Positions 52,552-62,481 of a stretch of 64,000 bases of DNA are shown here, in pieces. Every line of letters begins with the position of its first letter. Positions within the stretch are counted from its first letter, which is position 1. Source of the DNA: Thiodiazotropha sp037384425 (GTDB lineage Bacteria; Pseudomonadota; Gammaproteobacteria; Chromatiales; Chromatiaceae). The position numbers and the translations under genes are program-made. Below the pieces are notes generated by a model that ran no database searches, had not been told where the DNA came from, and saw only the letters and a list, made by a program, of their open reading frames with translations. The DNA is taken from contig JARROA010000017.1 of the NCBI GenBank assembly GCA_037384425.1, positions 1 through 64,000 on the forward strand. Reading direction: 5' to 3'.

Positions 52552-55263
52552 ATGCTGAAACCGAATCTCCTGATCACTTTGGCGATCGCGCTTCTCACCG
52601 CATTGATCTGGTATCTCCTGAGCGATGCGGAGGAGGAGCCGCCATGGCCCCAGGTGATTCAGGGTTTTTCGTTTTCACCGGTGCGAGCTGGCGAGGACCC
52701 CACGCGCAACATCTATCCCACGCCGGAGGAGATCCAGCAGGACCTGCATCTGCTGGCGGATAAGACCCATGCCGTGCGCACCTACTCGGTTACCAGCACC
52801 TATGCCGAGATTCCCCGACTGGCTGCGGAAGAGGGCCTCAATGTGGCGCTCGGCGGGTGGATCTCGGGAAAAGCCGAGCTCGACGATCCGGAACTCCGCC
52901 GTCTCATCGAGCTGGCCCGTCGCTATCACCGCAACGTGGTGCGGGTCATCGTCGGCAACGAGGCGATCCTGCGTGGTGATATCAGCGTCGAGCAGGCAAT
53001 CGAAAATCTCGATTTCGTACGCCAAAGCGTATGGGCCCCGGTAAGCCTGGCCGAGCCCTGGCATATCTGGCTCGCACACCCCGAACTGGCCGATCATGTC
53101 GACTACATCGCGGCGCACATACTCCCCTACTGGGAAGGGATCTCACTCGATGATGCGGTCAATTTCTCGGTCAACAGCTACGAGGCGTTGCAGAAACGTT
53201 TTCCAGGCAAGCCGATCGTCATCGCCGAGGTGGGTTGGCCAAGCAACGGACGCCCCTTGAAACAGGCACGAGCCTCGCAGGCGAATCAGGCCAGCTTTCT
53301 GCGCCGCTTCCTCAAGCAGGCGGAAGAGGAGAACTACATCTATTACGTGATGGAGGCCTTCGATCAGCCCTGGAAACAGAAGCTGGAGGGTGCAATCGGC
53401 ACCTACTGGGGCGTCTACAATGTGAATCGTCAACCGAAGTTCACCTTCACCGAGCCGGTGGTGGCGATCCCCCAATGGCGAGAACTGGCCGCCATCTCCA
53501 TTCTGTTTGGGGTGATCGTGTTGCTACTGCTGTTTCGCGACAGTGAGGGGCTGCGTTCCAGTGGCCGTGGATTTCTGGCCCTGGTGGCCTACGGGACTGC
53601 CACCGGGGCGGTCTGGATATTCTACGATTACACCCGCCTGTATATGACGTTGAGCAACGTGGTGGTGGGCGTGGTGCTCTTTATCGGCCTCATGGGCGTC
53701 ATCGTGGTACTGCTGGCGGAAGCGCACGAATGGGCGGAATCGCTATGGATGTGCCAGTGGCGACGCATGCCCAAGCCACAATCGCTGGCCGACAGTTCAC
53801 TGCCGATGGTTTCGGTGCATGTGCCGGCCTACAACGAGCCGCCGGAGATGATGATCGAGACCCTGGATGCGCTCTCAAGACTCGACTATCCCTGTTTTGA
53901 GGTCCTCGTCATCGACAACAATACCCGGGATCCGGCTATCTGGGAGCCGGTTGAGCGACACTGCGAAAAACTGGGGCCAAGGTTTCGTTTCTTTCACCGT
54001 TCCCCCCTGTCCGGCTTCAAAGCGGGAGCGCTCAACTTCACCCTGGGCGAAACCCACCCTGAGGCCGAGGTGGTGGCGGTCATCGACAGTGACTATCAGG
54101 TCGATCCCGCCTGGTTGCACGATCTGGTGCCTCAGTTTTTGCAACGCGACGAGATCGGGGTCGTGCAGGCACCCCAGGACTACCGGGATGGCGCGGAGAG
54201 CTGCTTCAAGGCCATGTGCCTGGCGGAATACCGGGGCTTCTTCCACATCGGCATGATCACCCGCAACGAGCGCAACGCCATCATTCAGCACGGCACCATG
54301 ACCATGGTCCGGCGTCGTATCCTGGAAGAGGTCGGCGGCTGGGGGGAGTGGTGCATCACCGAGGATGCCGATTTGGGGCTGCGGGTTTTCGAGCAGGGTT
54401 ACGAGGCGACCTACGTGCCAAGGAGCTACGGCCGGGGTCTCATGCCCGACACCTTCATCGATTTCAAGAAACAGCGTTTCCGCTGGGCTTACGGCGCGGT
54501 GCAGATCATCAAGCGCCATCTCGGACATCTGTTCGGTGCGCGCAGCAACCGCCTCAGCGGTGGACAGCGCTACCATTTCATCGCCGGCTGGTTGCCCTGG
54601 TTCGCCGACAGTTTCAACCTCCTATTCAACCTGGCCGCCATCGGTTGGTCGGTGGCGATGCTGGTGAAACCGGAGAAGATCAACGCTCCACTGCCCCTGT
54701 TCGCCGTGCTGCCGCTCTCGCTCTTCCTGTTCAAACTGGTCAAGATGTTCTTTCTCTACCGCCGCCGCGTGTCGGCCACCGTACGTCAGAGCATTGCGGC
54801 GGCATTGGCGGGGCTGGCGCTTTCGCATACCATCGCCAGGGCCGTAATGCAGGGTATTTTCACAAGTGGATTGCCCTTTTTCCGCACCCCCAAACAGGTC
54901 CGCCATACGGGCTTGATACGGGCTATCGCCGATGCACGAGAGGAGGTGCTGTTTTTGCTGGCACTCTGTCTCGCCGCCGGCGTCATCTACAACCTGCAGG
55001 GTGAGGATCACCCGGATGCCCGAATCTGGAGCATGGTGCTGTTGCTGCAGGCGATACCCTATGCGGCCAGCCTGCTGGTCTCCGTGGTCAGTGCGTTTCC
55101 CTCCCTGCCGTCGGGTATCGTCGGGGCCATGGGTGTTATGCCTGTTGCCGAAGGAGACGCCGTTGCTCCGGCAACAACCCAGGACGAGGAAAAAAAGCCG
55201 ATCCCTGTAGCAACCCAGGACGAGGAAAAAAAGCCGGTCCCTGTAGAGCCGGAGAACTGTTGA
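52552..55263 (+). CDS. GH17-GT2 fusion, beta-glucan synthase-like
   Basis: 903 residues. One membrane segment is followed by a glycoside hydrolase family 17 domain (about 35-310) with the acid/base Glu137 in VGNEAIL and the nucleophile Glu226 in AEVGWPS. Three or more membrane helices (about 310-400) lead to a GT2 domain: VSVHVPAYNEPPEMM, the DSDYQ metal motif, TEDADLG, and the QRFRWAYG product-site motif. More helices follow. The layout matches NdvB/NdvC-type beta-(1,3)/(1,6)-glucan synthases. The C-terminal tail is a tandem 12-residue repeat (TQDEEKKPxPVA). It probably makes and trims a periplasmic glucan. Confidence 0.9.
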   Translation: MLKPNLLITLAIALLTALIWYLLSDAEEEPPWPQVIQGFSFSPVRAGEDPTRNIYPTPEEIQQDLHLLADKTHAVRTYSVTSTYAEIPRLAAEEGLNVALGGWISGKAELDDPELRRLIELARRYHRNVVRVIVGNEAILRGDISVEQAIENLDFVRQSVWAPVSLAEPWHIWLAHPELADHVDYIAAHILPYWEGISLDDAVNFSVNSYEALQKRFPGKPIVIAEVGWPSNGRPLKQARASQANQASFLRRFLKQAEEENYIYYVMEAFDQPWKQKLEGAIGTYWGVYNVNRQPKFTFTEPVVAIPQWRELAAISILFGVIVLLLLFRDSEGLRSSGRGFLALVAYGTATGAVWIFYDYTRLYMTLSNVVVGVVLFIGLMGVIVVLLAEAHEWAESLWMCQWRRMPKPQSLADSSLPMVSVHVPAYNEPPEMMIETLDALSRLDYPCFEVLVIDNNTRDPAIWEPVERHCEKLGPRFRFFHRSPLSGFKAGALNFTLGETHPEAEVVAVIDSDYQVDPAWLHDLVPQFLQRDEIGVVQAPQDYRDGAESCFKAMCLAEYRGFFHIGMITRNERNAIIQHGTMTMVRRRILEEVGGWGEWCITEDADLGLRVFEQGYEATYVPRSYGRGLMPDTFIDFKKQRFRWAYGAVQIIKRHLGHLFGARSNRLSGGQRYHFIAGWLPWFADSFNLLFNLAAIGWSVAMLVKPEKINAPLPLFAVLPLSLFLFKLVKMFFLYRRRVSATVRQSIAAALAGLALSHTIARAVMQGIFTSGLPFFRTPKQVRHTGLIRAIADAREEVLFLLALCLAAGVIYNLQGEDHPDARIWSMVLLLQAIPYAASLLVSVVSAFPSLPSGIVGAMGVMPVAEGDAVAPATTQDEEKKPIPVATQDEEKKPVPVEPENC
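55175..55246 (+). repeat. 36-bp tandem duplication in the glucan synthase tail
   Basis: Copies at 55175-55210 and 55211-55246 differ at one base. Each encodes one TQDEEKKP-type 12-residue unit and contains a run of seven A. The near identity shows a recent slippage or duplication. Confidence 0.9.
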
Positions 55264-55410
55264 CCGGACAATGGGTTCCTGTCTGTAACTCCCTTTTCGG
55301 ACCTTGCGGACCCGGCTTCCCGGGTTGGTCTGATCTCCCGCACAGGCTCTGCCCGTGTCCACATCATGGAAAAGACGGTCACCTCGGGTTGTCGGCCGGA
55401 GCATATTTCC

Positions 55411-56352
55411 TCAATGGAGTCGTAACCTGTCTGTCGCGCAGCGCGACTCATCGCACCGGTTGACCTCGATGGTGACATGCACCAGGCGATGAAAATCGCG
55501 TAACAGGCCTTTGTAGTGCTCCGCCGTTTTCGGGGTATGCGTCACCAGGGCGATGATCGCGGCATAGTGGTTGGCGCCCACTCTCCAGACGTGCAGGTCC
55601 GAGACTCTGTTGTCGCTGTCGTTCTCGATGGTGTTCCGGATCGCGCGCCGATAGTCGGCATCGATGTTGGCATCCAGCAGGATCGGTCCGGTCTGCTTCA
55701 CCAGACCGTAGGACCAGCGTGTGATGATGACCGCACCGACAATGCCCATCACGGGATCGAGCCAGTTCCAGCCGAGCGTTTTGCCGGCGGTAAGCGCAAC
55801 GATAGCGAGTACCGAGGTCATTGCATCGGCTAGCACATGCATATAGGCGGCACGCAGATTATGGTCGTGATGATGATCATGTGCATGCGCATGGCCATGA
55901 TCATCCTTCAGCAGCAGTGCACTGAGCAGGTTGATGAAGAGTCCGAGAAAGGCGACCGCAATAGCTTCGTTGAAATGGATCGGCTGCGGCTCGAAAATCC
56001 GCTGCAGGGATTCGGCCACCATGACCAGCGCCACCACCGCCAGGGCCACCGCACTGGCGAAGCCGCCCAGCACGTTCACCTTGCCTGTGCCGAAAGTGTA
56101 CGCGGGACTGTCGGCATGTTTACGGGCATAGCGGTAGGCGAAGATAGCGATCAAAAAGGCCGCCACATGAGTACCCATATGCCAGCCGTCGGCCAGCAGC
56201 GCCATGGATCCGAAAGCGATACCGGCGACGACCTCCACCACCATGGTCACGGCGGTTAGTGCCAGGACATATTGGGTCCTGCGCTCCCCCTTGCGGTTGA
56301 CCAGGGAGAAATCGTGGGTGTGCTGCAGTTCTGCGAGGGTCTGTTCGTGCAT
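55411..56352 (-). CDS. dmeF: CDF family cation efflux protein, DmeF type
   Basis: 313 residues, six membrane helices. The family's metal site is in LLADGWHMGTHVAAF (HxxxH form) and MHVLADAMTSV (HxxxD). Between helices IV and V is a histidine loop (HGHAHAHDHHHDHN). The HxxxH form and the MHEQTL...HTHDF start are those of DmeF proteins that export cobalt and nickel. No DmeR-type regulator is next to it. Confidence 0.88.
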   Translation of the reverse strand: MHEQTLAELQHTHDFSLVNRKGERRTQYVLALTAVTMVVEVVAGIAFGSMALLADGWHMGTHVAAFLIAIFAYRYARKHADSPAYTFGTGKVNVLGGFASAVALAVVALVMVAESLQRIFEPQPIHFNEAIAVAFLGLFINLLSALLLKDDHGHAHAHDHHHDHNLRAAYMHVLADAMTSVLAIVALTAGKTLGWNWLDPVMGIVGAVIITRWSYGLVKQTGPILLDANIDADYRRAIRNTIENDSDNRVSDLHVWRVGANHYAAIIALVTHTPKTAEHYKGLLRDFHRLVHVTIEVNRCDESRCATDRLRLH

Positions 56353-56502
56353 GAGTCCGGTAGACCCGTCGGTAGGCGGATCGTGGTCAGAAAAAGCGTA
56401 TACCTGGGAGTGTGCAGCAAGCGTGAGAAAGTTTCACCACGGTTCGAGAGTGTAAATAGGCGAGTGGGTTGCCACGCTTTATACGCCCCCGCCTCGAACG
56501 GC

Positions 56503-57132
56503 TCACCCGCTCTGCGTCGAACGCGCGTACATCTCGGGCAGGATGCGTTCGACGGTATCCACGATGGCCTGTGTCTGCGGGTCGATCTCGATATTGACCC
56601 GATCGCCGACCCTGCGTTCACCGATCGTGGTACGCGCCAAGGTTTCCGGGATCAGATTGACGTCGAATTCACGACCCTGCACTTCACCGATGGTGAGGCT
56701 GATGCCGTCGATACCGATGTATCCCTTGGTGAAGAGGTATTTTCGCCAGGCATCGGGCAGTGTGAACCGCAGGCGATGGTTGTTGGCGCTGGTCTCCACC
56801 GCAACCACCTCTGCCGTACACAGAATATGCCCCGACATGGCATGGCCGCCGATCTCATCCCCGAAGCGGGCGGCGCGCTCGTAGTTGACCCGGTCTCCGA
56901 CAGCGAGTTCACCCAGATTGGTCGCCCTCAGCGTCTCCTGCATGAGGTCGAAATCGACCCGGTCCGCTTCGATTCGGGTAACCGTGAGACAGCACCCGTT
57001 GTGGGCCACCGAGGCGCCGGGAAGCAATCCGTTGAGCGCTTCGGCAGGCAGTCGGACGCGATGCGTGCGGAAGTTATCCTTTTCAACGATATCAATGACT
57101 TCAGCGGTGCCTTGGACGATGCCTGTGAACAT
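56503..57132 (-). CDS. ribE: Riboflavin synthase alpha subunit
   Basis: 209 residues. It starts with MFTGIVQGTAEVIDI and has the two lumazine-binding repeats: VAHNGCCLTVTRIE and ISLTIGEVQG, with GGHAMSGHIL. The enzyme turns two 6,7-dimethyl-8-ribityllumazine molecules into riboflavin. It stands alone, and no FMN riboswitch is visible upstream. A MITE-like element begins 35 bases before its start. Confidence 0.95.
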   Translation of the reverse strand: MFTGIVQGTAEVIDIVEKDNFRTHRVRLPAEALNGLLPGASVAHNGCCLTVTRIEADRVDFDLMQETLRATNLGELAVGDRVNYERAARFGDEIGGHAMSGHILCTAEVVAVETSANNHRLRFTLPDAWRKYLFTKGYIGIDGISLTIGEVQGREFDVNLIPETLARTTIGERRVGDRVNIEIDPQTQAIVDTVERILPEMYARSTQSG

Positions 57133-57166
57133 AGATCTGCGGTTCCGGGTTGTGGCTGGGATTGGC

Positions 57167-57390
57167 TATAACGCAATGCTCGCAATGAAGCGCAAAGAGC
57201 GCAATGGGTTTTAAGACTTTATTCGCAGCACTATCTAAGTGCATGCATGTGATGGTACGGAGCTTGTGTACTTGATTTACCGGTGTGCGAGCGTCGATAC
57301 GCATACACAACCATTCTGTCCGGAAGGGCGGATCGATTAGGCCTGAAAGACATTGCGCTCTTTGCGCTTCTTTGCGTCCTTTGCGTTATA
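57167..57390. repeat. MITE-like element with 40-bp terminal inverted repeats
   Basis: The left end (57167-57206) and the right end (57351-57390) are inverted repeats of about 90% identity, starting TATAACGCAA. The 144-base centre has no gene. The ends match the shorter element at 42673-42769, and the right flanks also agree (AAA-TAC). It fills the gap between the ribE and ABC exporter genes. Confidence 0.9.
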
Positions 57391-57420
57391 AAAGTACCGC
57401 TCTTTACCCAAGTATCCATC

Positions 57421-59244
57421 TCAGGCGCTGCTCATCTGCTCCTGTCGCCCGTAGAGGGAGGAGTAGAGTCCGTTGTTTTCCAGCAGTTCCTCGTGCCGGC
57501 CCTCTTCAACCACCCGGCCGTCCTCGAACACCAATACGCGGTCGGCCTGTTTCACCGCGCTCAGTCGGTGGGCGATGATGATGGTGGTGCGTCCCTTGAG
57601 GAAGGACTGCAGGGCGTGGTGCAGATCCCCTTCGGTGGTGGTGTCGAGTGCCGAAGTCGCCTCGTCGAGGATCACCACACTCGGATCGGTCAGGACCATG
57701 CGGGCGATGGCGAGACGCTGGCGCTGGCCGCCCGAGAGACGTACACCGAAGCGGCCGATCAGAGTCTCGAGGCCTTGTGGCATCTCCGCTACGGTCTGTT
57801 TCAGCTGGGCGATCTCCAGGGCCTGCCAGAGCTTCTCCTCGCTGGCTTCGCGTCCCAGGGTGAGATTGACCCGCACGCTGTCATTGAGCAGGGCAGGGTG
57901 TTGCAGCACGGTGGCCACATGGTCGCGCACCACGTCCATGCCGATCTCGTCCACCGTTACGCCGTCGAACAGGACCCGGCCCGAACGGTTGGGGTAGAGG
58001 CCGAGAATGATCTGCACCAGGGTGGTCTTGCCGCCACCGCTGGCGCCGACGAAGGCCACCTTCTCCCCCGGCTTGATCTCCAGGTTGACCCCGTTCAACA
58101 CATCCGGACCATCGCCATAGGCAAAACTGAGGTTCTCCAGGCGCAATCCGACCGTCTGTTTGCCTTCGAACGGGTTCTGCAGATGGGGGTAGGCGGGTTC
58201 GAGGTCGACTCGCAGCAGGTCGTTGATGCGACCCAATGCCGCCTGTGCGGAGTGGTAGGCATACTGGATGTTGAGCACCTCCTGCACGGGGCCCATCATG
58301 AACCAGAGATAGGCGTAGACCCCCAGCATCTCACCGATGGTGAGACCTGACCAGAGCACCATGAACATGCTCACCGCGCGGAAGATGTCGAAGCCGAAGA
58401 GGAAGATCATGAAGGAGAGCCGGTTGGCCGCGTCGCTCTTCCAGGTGAAGGCGGCGGAGTGATGGCGTATGTGGTTGGCCTTGTCGATGATACGGCGGAT
58501 GTAGTGGCGCTCGCGATTGCTGGCGCGGATCTGTTGAATCGCGTCAAGGGTCTCTTCTAGCGATTCCTGAAAGGCCTGAAAGGCGGAATTCTCCTGCTTT
58601 TTGAGCTGTTTCACCTTGCGCCCGAAGATGGTAGTGAAGTAGATCACCAGTGGATTCAGAAACAGGATGAAGAGGGCCAGCTTCCAGTTGATCCATAGCA
58701 ACACCACCGCGGTGCCGACGATACTCAGCACGGCAACCAGGAATTTGCTGGTGGTGACGCTGACGAAGTTGTCGACCGCCTCGAGATCGGTCACCAGGTG
58801 GGAGGCGACAGTGCCGCTGCCTATGGTCTCATAGGCGGACATGGAGATGCGCTCCAGCCGGTGCAGCAGGTCGCGGCGAATATGGTAGATCACATCTTTG
58901 GCGATACGGGTGAACTGCCAGCTCTGCCAGACCCCGAACACCAGGGCCAGGAAGCGCAGCAGGAGGGTCAGGCCGAGGATGGCCAGGATGTAGAGCACCG
59001 GGCCGTGCCAGGACTCGGGAAACAGCGCCTGCATCACACCGACAGCCCGCCCCGGCTGTTCCAGCAGCACCTCGTCGACCAACAGCGGGATCAACAGGGG
59101 GACGGGGACGGCGGCCAGAGTGCCGAGGATGGCGATCAGATTGGCCCACACCAGTTCCCGGCGGTGTCTGAGCACCATCCCGATCAGCTCGTTCCAACTG
59201 TATTCGCGGTTGCGCAGCTTTCGCGGTGTCGGGTCGTTACTCAT
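57421..59244 (-). CDS. ABC transporter, fused permease and ATPase (exporter type)
   Basis: 607 residues. Six membrane helices (about 30-320) are followed by an ATPase with GASGGGKTT (Walker A), RLSGGQRQRLAIARM (signature) and VVILDEATSALD (Walker B). It is a half-transporter of the MsbA/LmrA class that works as a dimer. It overlaps the upstream small exported protein gene by 8 bases, so the two are translated together. The substrate is unknown; lipid or peptide are common choices. Confidence 0.93.
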   Translation of the reverse strand: MSNDPTPRKLRNREYSWNELIGMVLRHRRELVWANLIAILGTLAAVPVPLLIPLLVDEVLLEQPGRAVGVMQALFPESWHGPVLYILAILGLTLLLRFLALVFGVWQSWQFTRIAKDVIYHIRRDLLHRLERISMSAYETIGSGTVASHLVTDLEAVDNFVSVTTSKFLVAVLSIVGTAVVLLWINWKLALFILFLNPLVIYFTTIFGRKVKQLKKQENSAFQAFQESLEETLDAIQQIRASNRERHYIRRIIDKANHIRHHSAAFTWKSDAANRLSFMIFLFGFDIFRAVSMFMVLWSGLTIGEMLGVYAYLWFMMGPVQEVLNIQYAYHSAQAALGRINDLLRVDLEPAYPHLQNPFEGKQTVGLRLENLSFAYGDGPDVLNGVNLEIKPGEKVAFVGASGGGKTTLVQIILGLYPNRSGRVLFDGVTVDEIGMDVVRDHVATVLQHPALLNDSVRVNLTLGREASEEKLWQALEIAQLKQTVAEMPQGLETLIGRFGVRLSGGQRQRLAIARMVLTDPSVVILDEATSALDTTTEGDLHHALQSFLKGRTTIIIAHRLSAVKQADRVLVFEDGRVVEEGRHEELLENNGLYSSLYGRQEQMSSA

Positions 59245-59614
59245 GACAACGGCGTCTGGCTTTCATATAGCGTAAGGCTTCGATGCGGTTTTCCGCATCC
59301 TGCATGCGGTCGTACTCGGCATACTCGGCGACGCCGGAATAGGCCATGTAGCTCCAGGCGCCGGGAGCCCAGATGGCCCCGGCCCAGAGTGAAGCGGCGT
59401 GATAGGGGTCGTCGTAGAATCCGGGCTTGCTGCTGTAGGTCTGCGGATTGAGCCGGGCGATTTTCAGGTTCAGCTCGTCGCAGGTCAGCTTTTCATCACC
59501 GGCTTCGAACTGCGGATTGAGCGGCTGGGGGTAGAGACCGGGCCCGGCCAACGAGATCGGGACGACAAGCAGCAGGGCACTGATCAGGAGGGGGTAGGCT
59601 GAAATCTTGCGCAT
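59237..59614 (-). CDS. Small exported protein coupled to the ABC exporter
   Basis: 125 residues from ATG 59614 (GAGGAG 8 bases before it); a longer frame is rejected. A signal peptide (KISAYPLLISALLLVVPISLAG) is followed by CDELNLKIARLNPQTYSSKPGFYDDP, a hydrophobic aromatic stretch (AASLWAGAIWAPGAWSYMAY) and a charged end with YDRMQDAENRIEALRYMKARR. No family is recognised. The 8-base overlap with the ABC gene suggests a shared role. Confidence 0.75.
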   Translation of the reverse strand: MRKISAYPLLISALLLVVPISLAGPGLYPQPLNPQFEAGDEKLTCDELNLKIARLNPQTYSSKPGFYDDPYHAASLWAGAIWAPGAWSYMAYSGVAEYAEYDRMQDAENRIEALRYMKARRRCHE

Positions 59615-59847
59615 GGCTGGACTCCTCGGACGCAGGCGTGTTTCAACGCGTCGCAATTGAGGGCTGGATGATCTGTGCATCATCGATTGCATGATCCCTC
59701 CATTTTATAGCAAGAACGGCGGTCGGATCATGCATGAAAGCGCGATTCTGGAATCGTCTCGAAAGCTTCCGCTTCCGTTTCCACAGAGCTGCTCGATGCT
59801 TGGATTTTACACGCTCAATGAGTGCGGATTCCGAGAAGGCTGCGGGC

Positions 59848-62310
59848 TCAGAGGACGGACTCGGTAAAGTCGTAGATCAGGTTGTGCTCGGGTCTTTGCA
59901 CGAAATTGCCCTGCACGAAGTCGGCGCCGCTGCTCCAAAGTATGGCAATGCTGCGGGGGTCTTCGACCTGCGGGGCGATCACCTTGATTTTCAACTGGTG
60001 AGCCAACGAGATCAACTCCTTCAGCCCCTTCTCCGGTTCGGAGAGCAGGCTGTAGTCGAGCTTGATATAACTGATCGGCAGATGCCTGAGGATGCGTTCG
60101 GACTCGGGGCTGAAAGCGACCTTCGTCAGCAGGCTGGTGATGCCGATTTTGTCCAGAACGTCAAAGCAGATCTTGGCCGAATTGATATTCTTGCCCACAT
60201 CATTGATGTTGAATTCGAAGGTCATATTGTTGGCGCTGAAATGCCCGCTGCGACGTTTCTCCCTCAGCCAGCTGAGGCGTTCCATGTCTTCAAGCAGGTC
60301 AGTCGATTGAGAGACGAAGAGGTGGAGATGATTGCCTTGCTTGCGATATTCATTGACCGCATTGATGGCCTGTCGCGTTGTCCACTTGTCGATCTGGCTG
60401 ATCAGGCCCAAACGCTCTGCTGTAGGTATGAAATCTCCTGCAGTGAGCAGTTTTCCGTCCGGCTCCTGCAAACGGATCAGGGTTTGATAATGGGCCTCCG
60501 GTGAGCCCTGAAGGGCGACAACCGGCTGGAAGAAGACCTGAAACAGGTTCTGCTCGAGGGCGCGCTGTATCAGTTCGCCGAGCTCGGTGCCGGTGTCGAC
60601 TGCAGCCTGCGGTTTGGGTTCCGGCTTGACCAGTTTGATGCGGTTCCCACCCTCTTCCTGCGCCTGGCGGCTGGCGATCTGGGCATGGGCGATGATCGAA
60701 CGTGAATCCTGGTTGCCGGTTGCCAACGGAAAGATGCCGATACTCAGGGTAATGCCGACCGTGGTGTTTTCGACTTCGATGATCTCCTGGGCCATCGTCT
60801 GGCAGATTTTTTCCATCAGCATCGCGATGTTGTCCAACTCGCCACGGGAGAGCAGCAGGCCGAGGCTGCTGTCACCGAAGCGGGTCAGGACATCCTGGGA
60901 CTGCAGATGTTTCTTGATCGATTTGGCCGCTTCCACCAGCACCACATCCATGCCGCCGATACCCACGGTTTCAACCAGGTATTCCGGATTGTCGATCTGC
61001 AGGTAGACCACGGCGCTTGCTTCGTCGACAGCGGTATCGGCCATCAGCATGGCGTCGAGACGCTCCAGCAGATAGTTGCGGGTATGCAGACCGGTCTCTT
61101 TTTCGCTGCGTGAGGGGGCGCCGAGGCGGTTGCTCAGCTGACGTGCACGCCGGATCCGGTTGGTGACTGTCGAAATCAGGTGTTTGGGCGCAATCGGCTT
61201 GGAAAGAAAATCCTCGCCGCCGAAACTCAGCGCCTTCAACTGCTTGTCCAGGTCCTGTTCGCCTGAGAGAAAGACGATGGGGATATCGACGAATTCGTTC
61301 TGCTCGCGGATGACGGTGGTCAGTTCCGTGCCGCTGGCGCCTGGCATGTAGAGGTCCATCAGGATCAGGTCAGGTTTGAAATCCATCAGGGCATTCATGA
61401 CCTGCAAAGGATCGGTGACGATTCGGCATTTGAAGTCCGCCTTGCTCAGAATGGCATCGGCGAAATCGGCCTGGGCCGGGTCATCCTCGACGATGAGTAC
61501 CCGATAGGCGGTATCCGACTCTGTCGAGGTCAGCTCGCGGACCCGTTTCGCCACCAGGAAGGGATCGATCGGTTTCGACCAGTAGGCGCTGGCGTCCACC
61601 CGCATGGCCGCAAGCCGTGTCTTGAGATCGTTGTTGTCTGCGATGAAAGCGACCGGTACGCCGGGCAGTGAGTTCTCCTTGTTCCACAGTCCGCCCTGCT
61701 TGCTCTCGGGGAAGAGGGCATGCAGGAAATCGGTATGGCTGATCAGCAGGCAGTGATCGTCGGGATTGATGTCGTAGTGGTGGATCATCTCGTCTGCGTT
61801 CTGCAACAGGCGGACGTCGAAACCGAGTGCCTGCAGATTGCGGGTGAGGCTGGCCGCCAGTGCTTCCGGGATACCCAGCAGAAACACGACACAATCCCCA
61901 CGCTCGTGTTCCTCTGTCGTCTCTTTGATCTCCTGAGCCGCCGACAACAGCGCCTCGGCCTGTTGGTTGCAGGCCTGGATCGCGGCATCCTTGAATGCGT
62001 GCACCAGACCGTCGAGCGCCACCACATCGTCATGCTGCGGTTTGAGGCCGGTGTTGTGATACTCGCTGAGATGACCGATCAGGGAGTTTCCGCTTTGTGC
62101 GATCTGTGAGACACCGAACTTGGAACCGGACTCAGCCAGGGTCGCGATACGTTCGACCAGGACATCGAGCAGCTTGCCGTCCCAGTCACTGTGTACCAAT
62201 TGGTGCCAGTTCTCGAGAATGGCCGAGACTCTGCCGGGAGCCTGTTGTAAGAACGACTGGATCAGGTCCAGTTTCTTGGATCGTTTATCGGCTGATTTGT
62301 CGCTACACAT
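59848..62310 (-). CDS. FimX-like protein with receiver, degenerate GGDEF and degenerate EAL domains
   Basis: 820 residues, no membrane segment. An N-terminal helical HPt-like part lacks the phospho-histidine. A degenerate receiver (about 140-260) precedes a complete receiver with VEDDPAQ and phospho-Asp in LILMDLYMPG. The GGDEF signature is replaced by GDSSL, so it cannot make c-di-GMP. The EAL domain has QTLIRL in place of EALLR and lacks DDFG, so it cannot degrade it. Such proteins, like FimX of Pseudomonas and Xanthomonas, bind c-di-GMP and control type IV pili. A pilus role here is inferred. Confidence 0.85.
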   Translation of the reverse strand: MCSDKSADKRSKKLDLIQSFLQQAPGRVSAILENWHQLVHSDWDGKLLDVLVERIATLAESGSKFGVSQIAQSGNSLIGHLSEYHNTGLKPQHDDVVALDGLVHAFKDAAIQACNQQAEALLSAAQEIKETTEEHERGDCVVFLLGIPEALAASLTRNLQALGFDVRLLQNADEMIHHYDINPDDHCLLISHTDFLHALFPESKQGGLWNKENSLPGVPVAFIADNNDLKTRLAAMRVDASAYWSKPIDPFLVAKRVRELTSTESDTAYRVLIVEDDPAQADFADAILSKADFKCRIVTDPLQVMNALMDFKPDLILMDLYMPGASGTELTTVIREQNEFVDIPIVFLSGEQDLDKQLKALSFGGEDFLSKPIAPKHLISTVTNRIRRARQLSNRLGAPSRSEKETGLHTRNYLLERLDAMLMADTAVDEASAVVYLQIDNPEYLVETVGIGGMDVVLVEAAKSIKKHLQSQDVLTRFGDSSLGLLLSRGELDNIAMLMEKICQTMAQEIIEVENTTVGITLSIGIFPLATGNQDSRSIIAHAQIASRQAQEEGGNRIKLVKPEPKPQAAVDTGTELGELIQRALEQNLFQVFFQPVVALQGSPEAHYQTLIRLQEPDGKLLTAGDFIPTAERLGLISQIDKWTTRQAINAVNEYRKQGNHLHLFVSQSTDLLEDMERLSWLREKRRSGHFSANNMTFEFNINDVGKNINSAKICFDVLDKIGITSLLTKVAFSPESERILRHLPISYIKLDYSLLSEPEKGLKELISLAHQLKIKVIAPQVEDPRSIAILWSSGADFVQGNFVQRPEHNLIYDFTESVL

Positions 62311-62481
62311 CAGAATTGGAGGTCGTTTACGCTGCTGTCATGCTCTTAAGAAACGGATGAGCCGGGTCGTGGAGCCTGTGGTGCTGGAGAGGTTAGTGTT
62401 CACGTCTGCTCCGAATCATATCGTTTTGTCACCCGTACCGGAAGTGAAAACGGCCCTGATCAGGTGAAAAAATGTTTGGAA

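Noticed and set aside
57133..57166. FMN riboswitch before ribE
   Set aside because: Only 35 bases separate the start from the repeat element, and no RFN motif is visible in either.
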